From Coptis chinensis (Eukaryota > Streptophyta > Magnoliopsida > Ranunculales > Ranunculaceae): a DNA stretch of 64,000 nucleotides. The notes under the pieces were generated by a model. That model saw nothing but the letters and a program-made list of their open reading frames with translations, did not search any database and was not told the origin of the DNA. The stretch lies in contig CM027384.1 of assembly GCA_015680905.1 (NCBI GenBank), positions 66,161,001 to 66,225,000 on the forward strand, given 5' to 3'. The translations under genes and the position numbers were made by a program. Below, in pieces: positions 1 to 12,305 of the stretch (positions are counted from its first letter, which is position 1; every line of letters begins with the position of its first letter).

Positions 1-1741
1 ATGGCAAATTGGGAAGACCCTACCCGGTCATAACTCTCAATTCGGCTTATGTTAAATTTTGGGACAGGAAAATTGAACTATTATTTGGTTTTACGTCTGA
101 TAGTAATGCTATTCATTTATGCACATGGGATAAGTTATGTATGCCTAAAGCTGAGGGGGGGTTAGGGTTTAGAGATTCTCATCTCTTTAATCTAGCTCTG
201 CTATGTAAACTATTGTGGAAGGCTGTCTCTGAGAAATCTTTATGGAGTGATCTTATGCTTGCCAAGTATGAGAAAGATCTGACTCTTCATAATCATGCTA
301 ACCCCTCCTCACGGGGTGTCTCTATCTCTGAGAGGTTTACAAAAAGTTAAGCGATTTGTAGAGTTGGGGGCTATCACGGAGTATTGGGGATGGTGCTTAC
401 GTGAAATTCGACTGATCAATGGATTAAGGTAATGGATAAACCATGCTCTCGATTGACATGGTGGTGCCTCTCGCCACCTTTGGTGGATCTTAATCTTCTT
501 GTTAATGAGTTCATTAATCGATGGTTCTTGGGATTGTGTGGGACTCCGTGCTTTGGTTCCTAGTCTAGTTCTAAACTCTATTGTGAGTATCGGTGCTAGG
601 CCATCTTCTTCGAGATAAGTTGATGTGGAACCCCGCAGGTTAATGGGAGATTTTACGTGAAATCGCTTTCAATTTTATTAAAAGCATTTGGAAAGTAATA
701 TTGGCCAGTGTTCTTCTGCTCAACAATCACATGATTTTATGATTATTTGGAAGCTGAAAATTCCTGCAATAGTGAAACTTTTTCTATGGAAAATTGCAAA
801 TAATCTATTATCTACTGGGGCTACTCTTGAGCAACATCATGTTCCCGTGGATAAGCTGGCGTGTTTTCTCGCAATAATCATGTCGAGGACTTCCAACATC
901 TCTTCTTTACTTGTCCTTGGACTTCCGTGCTCCGTTCTCCTCTTGGCTGGGTTTAAGGGTGGATTGTGATGCTTTTGAAACACAAAATTGGTTTAATTAC
1001 TTTTGGAGTAGAGACAAGCAGCAGTTATGAAAATTTATCTCTATATGCTTTCTCTCTTATGTACAACATATGGTGGCATCGAAATGAGTGTAGGTTTAGC
1101 TTTATGAAACCTAACTTTATCTCTGTCTAGAGAAAGCTTTCTATGCTTGGCAAGAGTGGGACGAATCGAGAGAGTGGCGTTTCGATATATCTCTTGAGGT
1201 TGGTTTACCTTGCATAGAGGAGAATTGGGTTGCTCCTCTCTTTTCGGTAAAGGTTAAAGTAAACTTCTGTTTGGTTTGTTTATGTGTGCTAAGAAAACAA
1301 GTGTAATACTGCTTGTGATTATTAGAGACCTGGAATGGAGGGTGTATTCTTTGCAGCCTACGCATCGAGTAGAGCTTTATCAAAAACCGGAAGCACATTT
1401 GTTAGCATTTGAGTTTGCAAGATGAACTTGGCGAGGCGAAGCGGTGGTGGAAGCTACTTTTGAAGGCACCAAGTAAAGAAGTTACTAGGATTCTGATGGA
1501 GCTGAAAAAATTCAAATTGGACTGGAATGCTATGATAGAAAGCATTCATGCCTCTTTTAAGTTCTTTTTCGTTTTTGTTTTAGAACCACTTCAGAATTGG
1601 TAATTCTTGGTCAATGAGTTTGGCTGACTGGGCTAGATCATATGGACCAACGGACTTTTATATGTATTCTCCGGATGCTATTATGCAGGTTTTAATATAA
1701 ATATATCTATGAAGTTTTTATCAAAAAAAAAAAAAAAAAAA
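1..1741 (+). pseudogene. LINE (non-LTR retrotransposon) 3' part, decayed
   Basis: This is the C-terminal half of a plant LINE ORF2, entering from outside the window. Positions 9-350 encode the region after the RT palm, with the motif WDKLCMPKAEGGLGFRD. A short stretch near 380-410 reads RSIGDGAYVKF, typical of the next segment. 688-970 is a zf-RVT domain (WKLKIPAIVKLFLWKIANN), followed in another frame by HLFFTCPWT. The region near 1600-1690 looks like the end of an RNase H domain (SLADWARSYGPTDFYMYSP). An A-run at 1723-1741 marks the poly(A) tail. Several frameshifts and stops separate these blocks, so it cannot encode a working protein. The domain order and tail make the family call firm; the lineage is not resolved. 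Confidence 0.88.
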
Positions 1742-2918
1742 TGTTATATATAACGAACAAGTACTCTAATATAACTGATACGGTCCAGATGAAAAATGAA
1801 ATGTACACGTGATACGGTCAAAACACACATAAACATTCGAATGAAGAAAAACACACTGTGGCATAAATTCCTAATAGAATAGCAACAAGCCCAAAGTCCC
1901 AAACACATAACAAGAGTCTACAAGTGTGCACATTTACATTACGCTACACTCAGTTTCAATTCCAAAGAAACCATATATCCTCACCGCCATTAAGCAGATC
2001 TCGATCAACAATGAAATAGAGCGTGGCCAAATTCGTAAAAAATAAATAAATATACCAGCTGGGCGCGCTATATGTTTTCTTTTCATTTGTTTTTTGGTAA
2101 GGAGTAGAGCTATATGTTAATTCTATGATGAATAAGGAAAACTAAGGGTTAGTGTTAGTTCTTGACAACAGGTTCTACATTAATGTTATTCGAGATATGT
2201 TAGTTCTTGGTACATATAGAATTATTCTATGACAACACTATGACACAGTTTTTTTTTTTTTTTCTTGCTTAAATCACTATGACACAGTTTGATCATCCCT
2301 CACTGTACGTATGTACGTGTGTATAAAGTCATTCCTTTTAGAAGTGTCCACTCCACTGATTCCACCAACCATATCATGTCGCCAAGAACTATATATATCG
2401 ATCAACATTTGAGATATTAAATTATTAATTACAATGGTACTTGTACGTCCTGGCAAAGTATTGAGGATAACAACTTTTTCTATGTAAAAATTTAAAATGC
2501 CGACAATCGGAATATGAACAATATTTGCTGAGTTTTTAAAGATCAATATTTTAACATCCCAACAGGATTTTTAATTTAATTTTATTATTATTATTTTTTA
2601 AAAGTGAAAATTTTATTGATAATGATAACGAAAAAAAAAAAAATCTCACACAACAAAAAAAAATGCTACTGTGTGTGGTCCATACCACTAGCTAACAATT
2701 TTGACGTGCAATCCCGTGAGAGTGAGAATTTGGCCCCTACTCAAGAAGTGGTTTAACTTGGCGCAGCTCACTAACAACTTGTGAATGGGAAAGAAATTAA
2801 ATATATATATGGTTTGCCTTGGCTCTTTGTCTGGGTTGATGAATATGTGCAAAGGGACATCTGAATTCTGAAGATGACCTTATACTTTCATGGAGTCGTG
2901 TAAAAATAGTATAGAAAT
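1742..2918. other. intergenic, no gene seen
   Basis: AT-rich spacer between the LINE tail and the Tat element. It holds poly-T and poly-A runs (about 2250-2264 and 2630-2643) and a short duplicated motif, CTATGACACAGTTT, near 2238 and 2278. No coding pattern was recognised. The last five bases (2914-2918, GAAAT) are the target-site duplication of the next element. Confidence 0.6.
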
Positions 2919-3340
2919 TGTAGTGGGCAAATATCGTACCTATAAACATGTTCGTTTCGGTATTTTAAAACTCGAGATATTGACATAAAGGCCAATATCT
3001 CGGAAAATCTTGTGGGAGTTTAAATTGTGTTGCAGGTAGAAAGCGGGAAACGAGAAAGAAAGGCAAGGAACACGTGTTAAAGATTGACTGGGTCCAAGCC
3101 AAATCAGGATACTATATAAAGACTGGAAGAGCATCAGAAAAAGGATTCATTCATTCATTATCCAAAAAATCATTGAAAAGAGGAAAGAGAAATAGAGAGG
3201 AAGAAAAGAAAGAAATTGTAAACTGTTATCGCCATTTTAATAAAACAAGTATTCACTTCATCTTCTTTGATTTTGTTTCCTTCATTCATTTTGTTGTGTG
3301 ATCTTAGAGCATAAGTAAGAACGTGTTCTTAGACATCACA
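2919..3340 (+). repeat. 5' LTR of Tat element (422 bp)
   Basis: Starts TGTAGTGGGCAAATATCG and ends TTAGACATCACA. A TATA box (TATATAAA) lies at 3113-3120 and an AATAAA signal near 3239. Hand alignment with the 3' LTR shows an 8-bp block at about 2976 missing from the 3' copy and roughly two dozen substitutions, so about 94% identity. Confidence 0.95.
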
Positions 3341-3358
3341 TTGGCGGCGTCTGTGCAT
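3341..3358 (+). promoter_or_regulatory. primer-binding site of Tat element
   Basis: TTGGCGGCGTCTGTG lies directly after the LTR. It resembles the TGGCGCCG-type sites, complementary to a tRNA-Asp-like 3' end, used by many plant gypsy elements. One internal mismatch makes the tRNA identity tentative. Confidence 0.55.
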
Positions 3359-3465
3359 CGAAGACAAGAAAAACTTTGCTTTTCTTTTTCTTCGATCAAG
3401 AATCCGAAGTGTTTCTTTGAATTTGAGTGAAAGAAGTGTGAAATAGGAGTGAGAAGTGGATTATA

Positions 3466-4745
3466 ATGGCTCCCAGGAAGAAAGCAAATAGCAAGCGAAT
3501 GGATAACGATAATCAATCACATACAAGGAATACAAGAACTTCTGTAAGTCGGAGGTTACAGGAAGAAAATATTGAAGGTGAAGTTTCCGCCGGGGAAGTA
3601 TTGAAAAAGATTGAAAGAGGTGGAAAAGACTGAATGCTTTTTTACTTAAAGAGAACCAAGAGATGAAGAAGGGAAGTCTAAGTAATGCAGTAAGAGATCT
3701 TCATGAGGAAGACGAGGAGGAATGTAAATCGAAGTCGGGTAGTCATTATACTGGAAAGGAATCAACAAGAAAGGAAAGAGTTGCTGAAGTATCTCCAATA
3801 TCGGAAATTCCGATACCACAACCTATCACAAAGGAGATGATACAAGAAATGATGATAAAGCAACTGGGAAATCAAGGGCTCAAGAAGACTTTAGCATCAA
3901 TAAGAAAGTTAGCGGATGATGTGAGTAGAAATCCGATACATCAAAGTATTGAGTTGATGCCTGTTCCGCCAAAGTTTAAGTTACCTAAGTTCACACAATA
4001 CGATGGATCGTCGGATCCAATGGACCATCTTTTCGCATATCGGCATCAGTTTTCGATATATAAGGGAACTGCATTTTTGGATTCATTGTTATGCAAATCT
4101 TTTTCTTCAAGTTTAAAGGGAAAGGCGTTGAAGTGGTTCTGTTCTTTACAAGAGGGTTCAATATCAAGTTATAGGGAGATTGAAGAAAAATTTCTGACCA
4201 ACTATAGGCATCAGCGAGTAAAACCGAAGCAGGTATCAGTTTTGTTCCAATTAAAGCAGGGAAAGAAGGAATTTCTAAAAGGATTCTTGTCAAGATTCAA
4301 GGCAGAGGCGCAGCTAGTAGAACATTTGGATGAGTCTGAAATGACGGCAGTAATGGCCTTTCAGACAGGGCTCATTCCTGCGTCCGATATGCACAAGTAT
4401 ATGCTTCGAAAGGAGATTAAGACTTTTAGAGAGCTATATGATAAAGCCGAGAAAGACGTGCAAGTTGAAGAAGGTATTTTATCAGCTTTAAGTCAACCTG
4501 TGTTGCAAGTATCTGAGGCAAGCAATTCAGTGAAAGAAGAGATCCATCATAAATCCGAAAAGCGAAAGGTGAATGATTCTTACTCAAAAGCTGACGGTCA
4601 ATCTTCACAAAAGAAGAAGTTTGAAAGGTCATTAAGAGAGGAGTTGGACGCATCCAATTATATCGCTATTAATACTACATTAGAAGACATTTTGAGAAGG
4701 GTAGGGAAAGAGCCTTATTTCCAACATCCGACTCATAAACCTTAG
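3466..4745 (+). pseudogene. Tat gag, frameshifted
   Basis: The first ATG at 3466 opens a basic N-terminus (MAPRKKANSKRMD) that stops at 3633. The rest continues in another frame from 3663, so there is one frameshift near 3630. The retrotransposon gag domain (PF03732 type) covers about 3960-4480, with landmarks KLPKFTQYDGSSDPMDHL and GKALKWFCSLQEGSISSY. Gag packages element RNA. The frame meets a TAG at 4743-4745 and continues beyond it, so gag and protease were probably one ORF. Confidence 0.9.
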
Positions 4746-5591
4746 GAGATAGAAGATAAACCTTTCTGTAATTTTCATAAGGTGAAGAATCATGAGACAA
4801 ACAAATGTCTTCAATTGCTCAGGGAAGTGGATCGATTAATGAGAGATGGAAAGCTCAGGGAGTTTAGAGTTGATGCCAGACCAGAGGTGGCGACAATGAT
4901 GAATGATAAGCCTTTAGGGGTGATTAACATGATATATAAGGGAGTTATTCCACAGAAGAAGATCATAAGGGACAAAATTCGAAAGATATCGACGGTCAAA
5001 GAGGTGCTTGAAGTCAATGTGGAACCAATCCCAGTAGATACTGCTCTCATATCAGCAAGTATACCTGGAGCTATTATGTTTGTACCTGATGATCTATCGA
5101 AGGTAATGTTACCTCATGACAATGCTTTGCTAATCATTTTAAGGATATCAGGGTATGATGTCCAAAAGATATTGGTCGATTGTGGCAGTTCTGTCAATAT
5201 TTTATTTTGGAAAGCATATACCGGTATCGGATTTGATGAATCCCATTTAAAAGAATCACACTTCAATTTGTATGGTTTTAATGGAACCTCAACAAGACCA
5301 ACGGGAGAAATCAAATTGCCAGTAAGGGCAGGCCCACAGACCATTATGACTAAATTTATAGTTATAAAGCATCATTCAGATCACAATGCTATTTTGGGAA
5401 GGAAATGGATACATGCTATGAGAGCAGTTCCGAGCACTTTTTATCAAGTTATCAGATTTCCGACAGCATATGGGCCACATGAGATAAGAGGTTACCAGTC
5501 GGAATTCGAGAAGTGCAATTTTGTTACTGTGAAGGGTATGATGAAAGAAAAGCAAGTAGAAACTGGGGGCATCTCGAAAGTCGCCAGATAG
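4746..5591 (+). pseudogene. Tat zinc-knuckle-like region and aspartic protease
   Basis: In frame with gag after its TAG. Just after 4746 is a Cys/His motif, FCNFHKVKNHETNKC, typical of Tat gag ends. The protease follows, with catalytic motif LVDCGSSVNILFWKAY near 5175-5220. The usual plant form is DxGSS, and here Asp-Cys-Gly-Ser keeps the catalytic Asp. The downstream motif NAILGRKWI is also present. It stops at a TAG (5589-5591), after which pol continues. The protease normally cuts the element polyprotein. Confidence 0.88.
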
Positions 5592-6190
5592 CAATTAATG
5601 GAAAATTTAGTTCCAAGGTTCGATAGTAAAAGTCGTCAGGAGGATGTTCAGTTTACATCAGAAGCGAAGATAGAGCCTGAGATAATCCTAAGTAAGACAA
5701 TGGAAGAAGTGCAGAAGATCAATATTGGACAAAACAATGAAAGTTGTTTCACTTTCATTGGAATAGAGTTGAGTTCAGAAATCAAGAGTGATTTAATTGA
5801 GTTTCTAAAGGAGAATAAAGATGTATTTGCTTGGTCGATGGCTGATCTTCCTGGTATTAACCCTCAAATATGTTCCTATAGATTGAATATGCGAGAAGGG
5901 AGCAATCCCAATTCATCAGCGTCATAGAAGGGTTAGGTCGATGTACGCGTAAGCAGTATAAAATGAAATTCATAAAATGCTAGAATGTGGAATCATTAAA
6001 GAGATTGATAATTCAGAATGGGTTGCAAACATTGTGGTTGTTCCGAAAAAGAATGGCAAGGTTCGTATATGTGTGGATTTTACAGATGTTAATAAGCAAT
6101 GCCCGAAGGATTACTATCCGATGCCTAGAATTGATGAACTGGTGGATAGGACAGCTAGATTAGAATTGTTGAGTTTCTGCGATGGTCATT
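5592..6190 (+). pseudogene. Tat reverse transcriptase, N-terminal part
   Basis: The linker before RT reads KSDLIEFLKENKDVFAWS (about 5785-5840). A frameshift near 5905 separates it from the RT fingers at 5977-6190, which read IVVVPKKNGKVRICVDF and then LSFCDGH. The domain stops exactly where the CACTA element enters, at 6190, and resumes at 14212. Confidence 0.9.
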
Positions 6191-6420
6191 CACTACACCA
6201 TAATAGCTTTTTTGTGACAGGGGCTTTTCCCAATTTGTGACACCAAATAGGCGTCAGAAAATTTGTGACGTCAAAGTGTCGTCAGTATTGTTGTTTGGCG
6301 TCACAATAAATCTAAAAATTCGTTTTACTTTATTTATGAAATTTGTTGAAAACTTAGTGACGGCAAGGAGGCATCACTGTAATAAAGATACAGATCACGT
6401 GTTTGGCAGGTACGAAGGAA
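6191..6420. repeat. CACTA 5' terminal and subterminal region
   Basis: Terminal CACTACACCATAA, then several degenerate AGGCGTCA / TGTGACG motifs facing inward, which match the subterminal repeats at the other end. The region just inside (6420-6650) is pyrimidine-rich and leader-like. It has an open frame, but no protein family was recognised. Confidence 0.8.
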
Positions 6421-7624
6421 GAGGCGTCAAAATCCAATCTTTGCGATTTCTTCTCAACACAGCGAAGAGAAACCCCATCCCACTTTTCTCAATCTTCTTC
6501 TCCACTTTTCTCAATGAATTCGAATTCCACTCCGTTTTCCGTTCATCTTCTCCAAGTTTTGATGAAAATGAACTAAAAGAGGTAGTTTGTTCATCTCAAA
6601 ATCTTCATCTTATGACAAAGGTACCATCTTTCCGATCTTTTTAAGGTCGGTTTCTATAAAGATTAGTTTTTTTCGATTTGGGTTTTGGGTTTGCAATTCT
6701 TGATTTTAGTTTTCTAGGGTTTATAATTTTCTTGGTGAATGAGTTAACATGCCGCTATTTTACACGATTTCCCTTCCAAAGAAGGTTTGACATGATCTAA
6801 TAATGGAATTCCTTGCACACACATTCTTGTTTATGCATCAAAACAGTACTTCTACTATAGTTGGATTCCAAAGACACAATTGGAGGATCTTCCACTAGAA
6901 GAGACAAGTGAGTGAGCTAAGGGGAAACAACAACAACAACAAAAGGTAATTCTTAGGGCATTAGATTAGCAACAGATTTTTTTTAAATGATCGGGTCTAG
7001 AGGCACCTTATTCATTATTTATGTTACCCCTAGTTGTAGGTGTTTAAGTTTACGTTGCTTTATTACTGATGACGCAGATTGCCTTAACAGTTAATTAGTA
7101 AAGCTATCTGAGTGAGTTCTCGAGTGCGGATTTTTTTTCTCTGTTTCCTCGTTCTGTATTTTTCATATGTTCTAATCACGCTTTTATATTTGATACCCAA
7201 GAACCTGAAATTAGTTTATGGGGGCTAATCACGAGCATGTCGAGAGTTATGCACGTGTCTAATCTATGTGTTGTTGGTAGTACTGAATTGTGGTCTACCT
7301 TTATAATGAAATTGTAAATTGTGCTTCAAAGTTGTGTCTAATCTTATGCCTTTGTAGATTGTACTTGAGATCGTGTTCACGGAAGTTTTACTGGTGCATC
7401 ATAAGAATTTGTTCCTCAGAACTTCTGAACTTTCTCATTTTTAATATACTTGAGGGTGTCTTCTTGCACATGATCCATAGTCGATGATATTCATTAGCTC
7501 ATACTCATAAATTTGGAGTTTTGAGCCATCATGAACAAAGGTGTTGCTTGAGGGATCATACCATGTCTATGATTATTGTGCTTGAAAGCATTCTCAAGGA
7601 GATAAGTTTTTCAGTATATTTTCA

Positions 7625-7830
7625 CTACACCATAACTGCATTTTTGTGACAGAGGCTTTTGAGGTTTTGTGATCCCAAAATGGCGTCGAAAAAATTTGTG
7701 ATGGCAATTAGGCCAAGATTCGGTCAGTTTTAGCGTCACAATAAATCAAAAGGTTATTTAATTTTTTTTAAGAAAATTCTAGAAAAAATTAGTGATGGCA
7801 TATAGGTTGAAAGGTATAAATATTTTAGCT
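7625..7830. repeat. second internal copy of the CACTA 5' end
   Basis: Starts CACTACACCATAACTGCA and continues with the same layout as 6191-6400: TTTTTGTGACAG, then TGGCGTC, then GCGTCACAATAAATC. No matching internal 3' end or ATT duplication was seen, so this is a duplicated 5' end rather than a complete nested element. Confidence 0.78.
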
Positions 7831-8824
7831 AATAAAAATTGAAATCGCCAAGACGTGTTCTCGCGACAGCGCGTCAAACTCGAAAAGACATCGGGTTTTT
7901 CTTCGATCTCGATCTCAACTCTCGAAAGAGTGAAACCCTCCACCCAACCGTGATCGATTTAGAACGAGAATTGAGAACCCCACTCTCTCTCTCGCCATTC
8001 ATAATTCATAATTTGTGCCTGAATTGTTTAATATTTATATCTATTTAGGACATTGGGGTTTTGTTTGGCTTTTGTTAATTGTTTTTTTTTCCGTGGTGAC
8101 GATAGTGGTGGTGGGTGGTGGTCTTTGGTCCTATAATCTTGAGTACCCTATGTTTGAAACACTAAAATATGTGTTTGTTCTAAAAATGTTCAAGTATAAT
8201 GAATCCCAAGCTTTAGTGTTCCAACATTTTTGTATCCATTTTCAGTCATGGTAGCTTGAATTCAAACATTCGGCTTCCTAACTTAGGTTGGTCTAAGTTC
8301 TGATCTAAATGTTTTACAAAAGCAGGTCTTAAATTTTCTTACTGACAGTATAGTGTTATTTTACTTTGTGAATGCTTTGACGTTTGACATAGTTTGATTA
8401 TGAATGTGCTTTGAACTTTGAAGTCATTGTCTCCCTGATTTCTATTAGTAGAATAGTGATTTATGTTGGTAGAATAGTTGCTCGATCAAAAAATTGTCAA
8501 GTCTTTCTATTGAAAATCTTTCAAGACTGACAAGTAATTGAGCTTGGTAGTAAATCTTTCTAACCATATTGTGATGGCAACCGCGTTCAGTAATTTTAAT
8601 AAATGATACATTTGGGGATGTGCGAGGTTCCCTCCGAGTTGCTTAAAAATTGAGTATCGACTTGTCTTGTCATGCAAAACCATCAAGTAAGTTTTGAGTC
8701 ACTCTTGGAGACACACGTAAGTTATAAAGAATGCAAAACCATGTATTTCATTTGCTTAATATGTCATATAATGCAGATCCAGTACAATGTTTACCTCGGG
8801 GACTTTATGTTTAATTTCGTATAG

Positions 8825-9040
8825 TGATTAGTATATATTTTCCAATGAATTAAAGCACTTGATTATTAGTATAGTTACCCAGTAGCGTCATGTATGATTG
8901 TTCTCGTTCTGTTATTTAGTGTTTATTTAGATTGGTAGTGGTATATGTCTCCCAATGGATTAAAGCACTTGGTTATTAGTATGGGTCACCCAGTAGCGTC
9001 ATGTATGATTGTTCTCGTTTCATTGTTGAGTGTTTATTTT
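8825..9040. repeat. tandem duplication of about 105-111 bp
   Basis: Two adjacent diverged copies, 8825-8929 and 8930-9040, each containing AATTAAAGCACTTG or GATTAAAGCACTTG and the exact block CCCAGTAGCGTCATGTATGA. A third copy begins at 9041 but breaks off. Confidence 0.85.
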
Positions 9041-9264
9041 GATTGGTAATCTTTGCACATTCCTTGATTCATCCAATGCATGGGGCCAATGTCTCTCTCA
9101 TGACGTAGATGGTATACAAATGAGCTGATTCAAAGTAATGTTCGAAGTAAAGAGCCTCTGATCTCGGGTTGTCTTAACTTGAATTGGTTTCTTATATATA
9201 ACTTCTATTTCGATTATTTGCATGTCTTTCACTATGCTCAATGTTATTATTTTATTTCAGCCGG

Positions 9265-9318
9265 GAGAGAAGGAGAGAGAGAAAGAGAAAAAGAGAGGGG
9301 GGGTGTGTGTGTGTGCGG
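9265..9318. repeat. compound GA/GT microsatellite
   Basis: Purine-rich (GA)n sequence runs into a G-run and then (GT)n at about 9301-9316. Confidence 0.9.
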
Positions 9319-11089
9319 AGTTGTGAATTTTATAATGGGAACATATTCTATGTGGGCTTGTGGGACAAATAGAAAGTTGACACTTGTCAATGGTTAGAGG
9401 GAAGATTTCTAGTGATGAAACCGTGGATGATTTTTCTCGTGCATAAAAACAATAACTATGTGTCTTGTGATTTGTGATTTGTTTCACTACTTGAACCGAT
9501 TTAGTCTTCTTTCTTTGAGACCAAAATAATGATTTTCTTTGAATTCGTGTATTGGATTTTTCATATTCATACTTTCCGCTTTTATTCTTCTTTAGCATAT
9601 CACATGAAAGTTTCATATTCTTGCGGGAAGCTAAAGTGTCCAACCCACGGTCTAGAGCAACTCTGTTGGCCGCTTTGTTCTGTGTTCAAGCAATGCGCAT
9701 GTGCCCAAGTTCAAAGCTGAGCTCGCACAGTTTTGCGAGAGATTGGTGGGTTTCATTCCATCTTGTTAAACGCTTCTCATTGTTACTTGGGTTATTAATG
9801 CTTATTACTCCTTTGCAGGTGATGGACTTAGACAGGAAAGTTAGGCGTGGTTGGAATCGCCTAGCGCAGAGGTTGAAGTACCACCACCGCTCCAACTTTT
9901 AGGTGAGAAATCTGAGCAGATGATTCCATTATTTATTTATTTCAACTGAAAAGGATTAAGAGATTTTTTATTTGTTTGTTGCCAAGGTCGACAGCAGGAT
10001 GTTAAAAGCTGTTTCTATAGAACACAATAAGGACACTGCAAAGTTACTGATGACAGTTTAACATGCCTGGTGAGAGTCTGTCTCAGGTGAAGGAAATATT
10101 TTCCGTTGTATTATTTCAAGAACTAGCTTTTGATCTCGAGTATATTATAATTTCTTGATAGTTTATCATGAGTTGTCGGGTTTTACCCTGGAAGCGACAG
10201 TTAGTTAGATTGGATAGACGACTAGACCTAGTCACCCATGAAACCATTTACTAATAATCTTCTGAGGTTTTGGCATAAGGTCCACTAGAAATATTCTACC
10301 TGTAGGTTGCATATTTTTGTTCATGAGTAAGGTGTACCTTCCGTTTGCTTTTAGCTTGATAAGGAATTCGTCAACCCTCGATGACTGCCTAAAGTCAGTA
10401 ATGGGCTAAGGGCGGCGCTCCTAGTAGCAGGTTTACTATGTCCACAACGGATTCTTTCCCGTAAGAGGATAAGAGTTGATAGTGGGCGGGCCTAAAGGCA
10501 AGTCAAACTCCCCACTTACTACAACCCCGATTCCTATTTTGAATCCCCGGAAAACTTATTTTGTTTCAAAAAAGCAAGGTTTACTAGTGAAGCGTGTTTT
10601 CACCGGTAATGAATCAGTCCTTTCCACAACCTATCTTTGTAGCAACCGATTTTATAATAATAGGTTGTTAGTTCATAGGTTGCTATTTCCTATTCTCAAC
10701 CAATCTTTTTAGCCACCTATCCGAAAGTACATAAATGCTTTAGTAATAGAAGGGGTTTTTCATCCTTCAATAAGGGGGGTAAAGCCATCAAGCCACCTCT
10801 GTCTATCCCGATATTGAGTCAACCTCAGATCCCGATTGTCTTACTACTTGTGTTGCCCAAGCAGAATCAATTTGTTGCAAAAGCTCTCTCTCTGCGAGTG
10901 CAATAGAGACAGAGACATACCGATTCGGGAATGTTTTCTAGCATGAGATGGATGGACAGCCTCTTTACCTATAAAGAGAAGGTAATAGCATATTTAATTA
11001 ACGGATGATCATTCGTATAAGCGATTAAGGGCTCAAGAGAAGGCAGCAAAGGAGACGGCAGGTTGCCACTCAAATGATGGAAGGCTGGT

Positions 11090-11560
11090 TCAGGTAATCC
11101 TTTATTGAAAATGTCCTAAACTTGATTGTTGCTTTCTGAAGAAGTCGAATGAGCAATTTTCCCGCTCCGATGAGGTGACGAACAAAGTGTTAGTCAACTT
11201 CTATGTGGTTATAGTAGGCATGGAAGACAGGATTGGCGGCAAGTGTGTAAAAGCTAGCATTCTCAAATGTAGGAGAAATGGGTATGGAAATGGGACCGGT
11301 AGATCGGGTAGGAAGTAAGAAAGGCATAAGAGTGAATAGGTAGAAGGGGGGTACCTTGTACTCGGCTTGGGCCCTATAATGTCAAGAGTGGGTTGCTTTT
11401 TGTAAACGCGCAAGTCAAGAGTTTTTTCCGATAAATAGGAAGAAGCCAATAGTGTACCGTCGCTATCTGGACAGCCATCCGAGTCGTCATCGTAGAATGC
11501 AAAGAAGGTGTTTAACGGTCCCTGAGTGATGGTTAGTCCAAGTCCAAGAGACCCCTTCAT
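11090..11560 (-). pseudogene. Ty1/copia RNase H remnant
   Basis: The minus strand reads KGSLGLGLTI, then GPLNTFFAF, a diverged D-rich block and KKQPTLDIIG. These match the copia RNase H start (usually a GCPD...SKKQPTV pattern). After a frameshift it continues near 11240-11090 with a block like HIEVD..FVRHLI, then DIFNKGLPE, the usual end of copia pol. The catalytic pattern is damaged. Only the pol C-terminus is present, with no LTR or other domain. Confidence 0.72.
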
Positions 11561-11660
11561 ATACGGGGCGCATATACTGAGTGATGGTTAGTCCAAGTCC
11601 AAGAGACCCCTTCATATACTGAGTGATGGTTAGTCCAAGTCCAAGAGACCCCTTCATATG
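11521..11660. repeat. three tandem copies of about 41 bp at the copia remnant
   Basis: TGAGTGATGGTTAGTCCAAG...CCCCTTCATAT occurs at about 11522, 11578 and 11619. The first copy lies in the copia remnant and encodes its KGSLGLGLTI block on the minus strand; the other two extend outward as local duplications. Confidence 0.85.
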
Positions 11661-12305
11661 TCTCGTTGTGTTTCTGTTCCTCTAGCTAGGCTAGAGCATT
11701 TCCGATTGCAAGAATTTCATAAATAGAGTGTAATCGGGTATTAGGTAGTATTGCTGTCTTTATCTATCTATGTATAAGATCGACTTTTTTTTTTCGTGGT
11801 AGGTAGGTAGAGACAGCGAGAAGGGGAGATTCAGCTCAGTGGGTCTGCCTTGGCTGCAAAAGAAAGGCGATTGCTTGGTAATGGTAGGTAACTCAACCAA
11901 AGTAAAGAAGAAGCTCAAGCGGCGAAGGGGGTAAGTTGACTCTCTTTCATCACCCACGGCTGCCTCTCTCCGGCCAGCTTCAGATCGAAGACAATAGTAG
12001 TGTTCACTCCTCTATCTCGGATCACCAAAATTTCTCTTTCTTTTTGAATATCATTTTGTTTGCTCAAACTTACTTCATTTTCTCTTTGTGCTGTCTTGAA
12101 ATGTCTGGATGAAAAAAGGAAATGTAGCAAACCAGAGGGAGCACTTAATATTGCCACTTGCAAATGTTGGAATAAGGAATAAAGCACGTGAAGCCTATGA
12201 GCAGGTACATTATCTCTGTTCCACTGGTAGATCTTAATCTTTCAGTTCATTCGTTTAAGAGTTCCTATTTGCATCTAATATAAGATATAAGATATAACAT
12301 TGCAG

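Larger units (their letters stand above)
7840..10380. other. CACTA interior, no recognised gene
   Basis: About 2.5 kb of AT-rich sequence inside the element. Short open frames exist at 7839-8048 and 9552-9902, but none matches a family I recognise. It contains a tandem duplication (8825-9040) and a GA/GT microsatellite (9265-9318). Confidence 0.55.
10380..11960. other. GC-richer segment in CACTA, possible organelle-derived insert
   Basis: Base composition rises compared with the surrounding element. The sequence, for example GTGGGCGGGCCTAAAGGC and GTAGGTAGGTAGAGACAGCG, has the texture of plant mitochondrial intergenic DNA. It includes a copia RNase H remnant, and such remnants also occur in plant mitochondrial genomes. 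No mitochondrial gene was identified, so the origin is an inference only. Confidence 0.3.

Noticed and set aside
6237-6644. 135-codon open frame inside the CACTA 5' region
   Set aside because: It begins in the subterminal repeats and matches no family; likely chance or untranslated leader.
11825-11860. GATTCAGCTCAGTGGG, resembling a tRNA D-arm
   Set aside because: No matching anticodon or T-arm follows at the right spacing, so no tRNA gene is supported.
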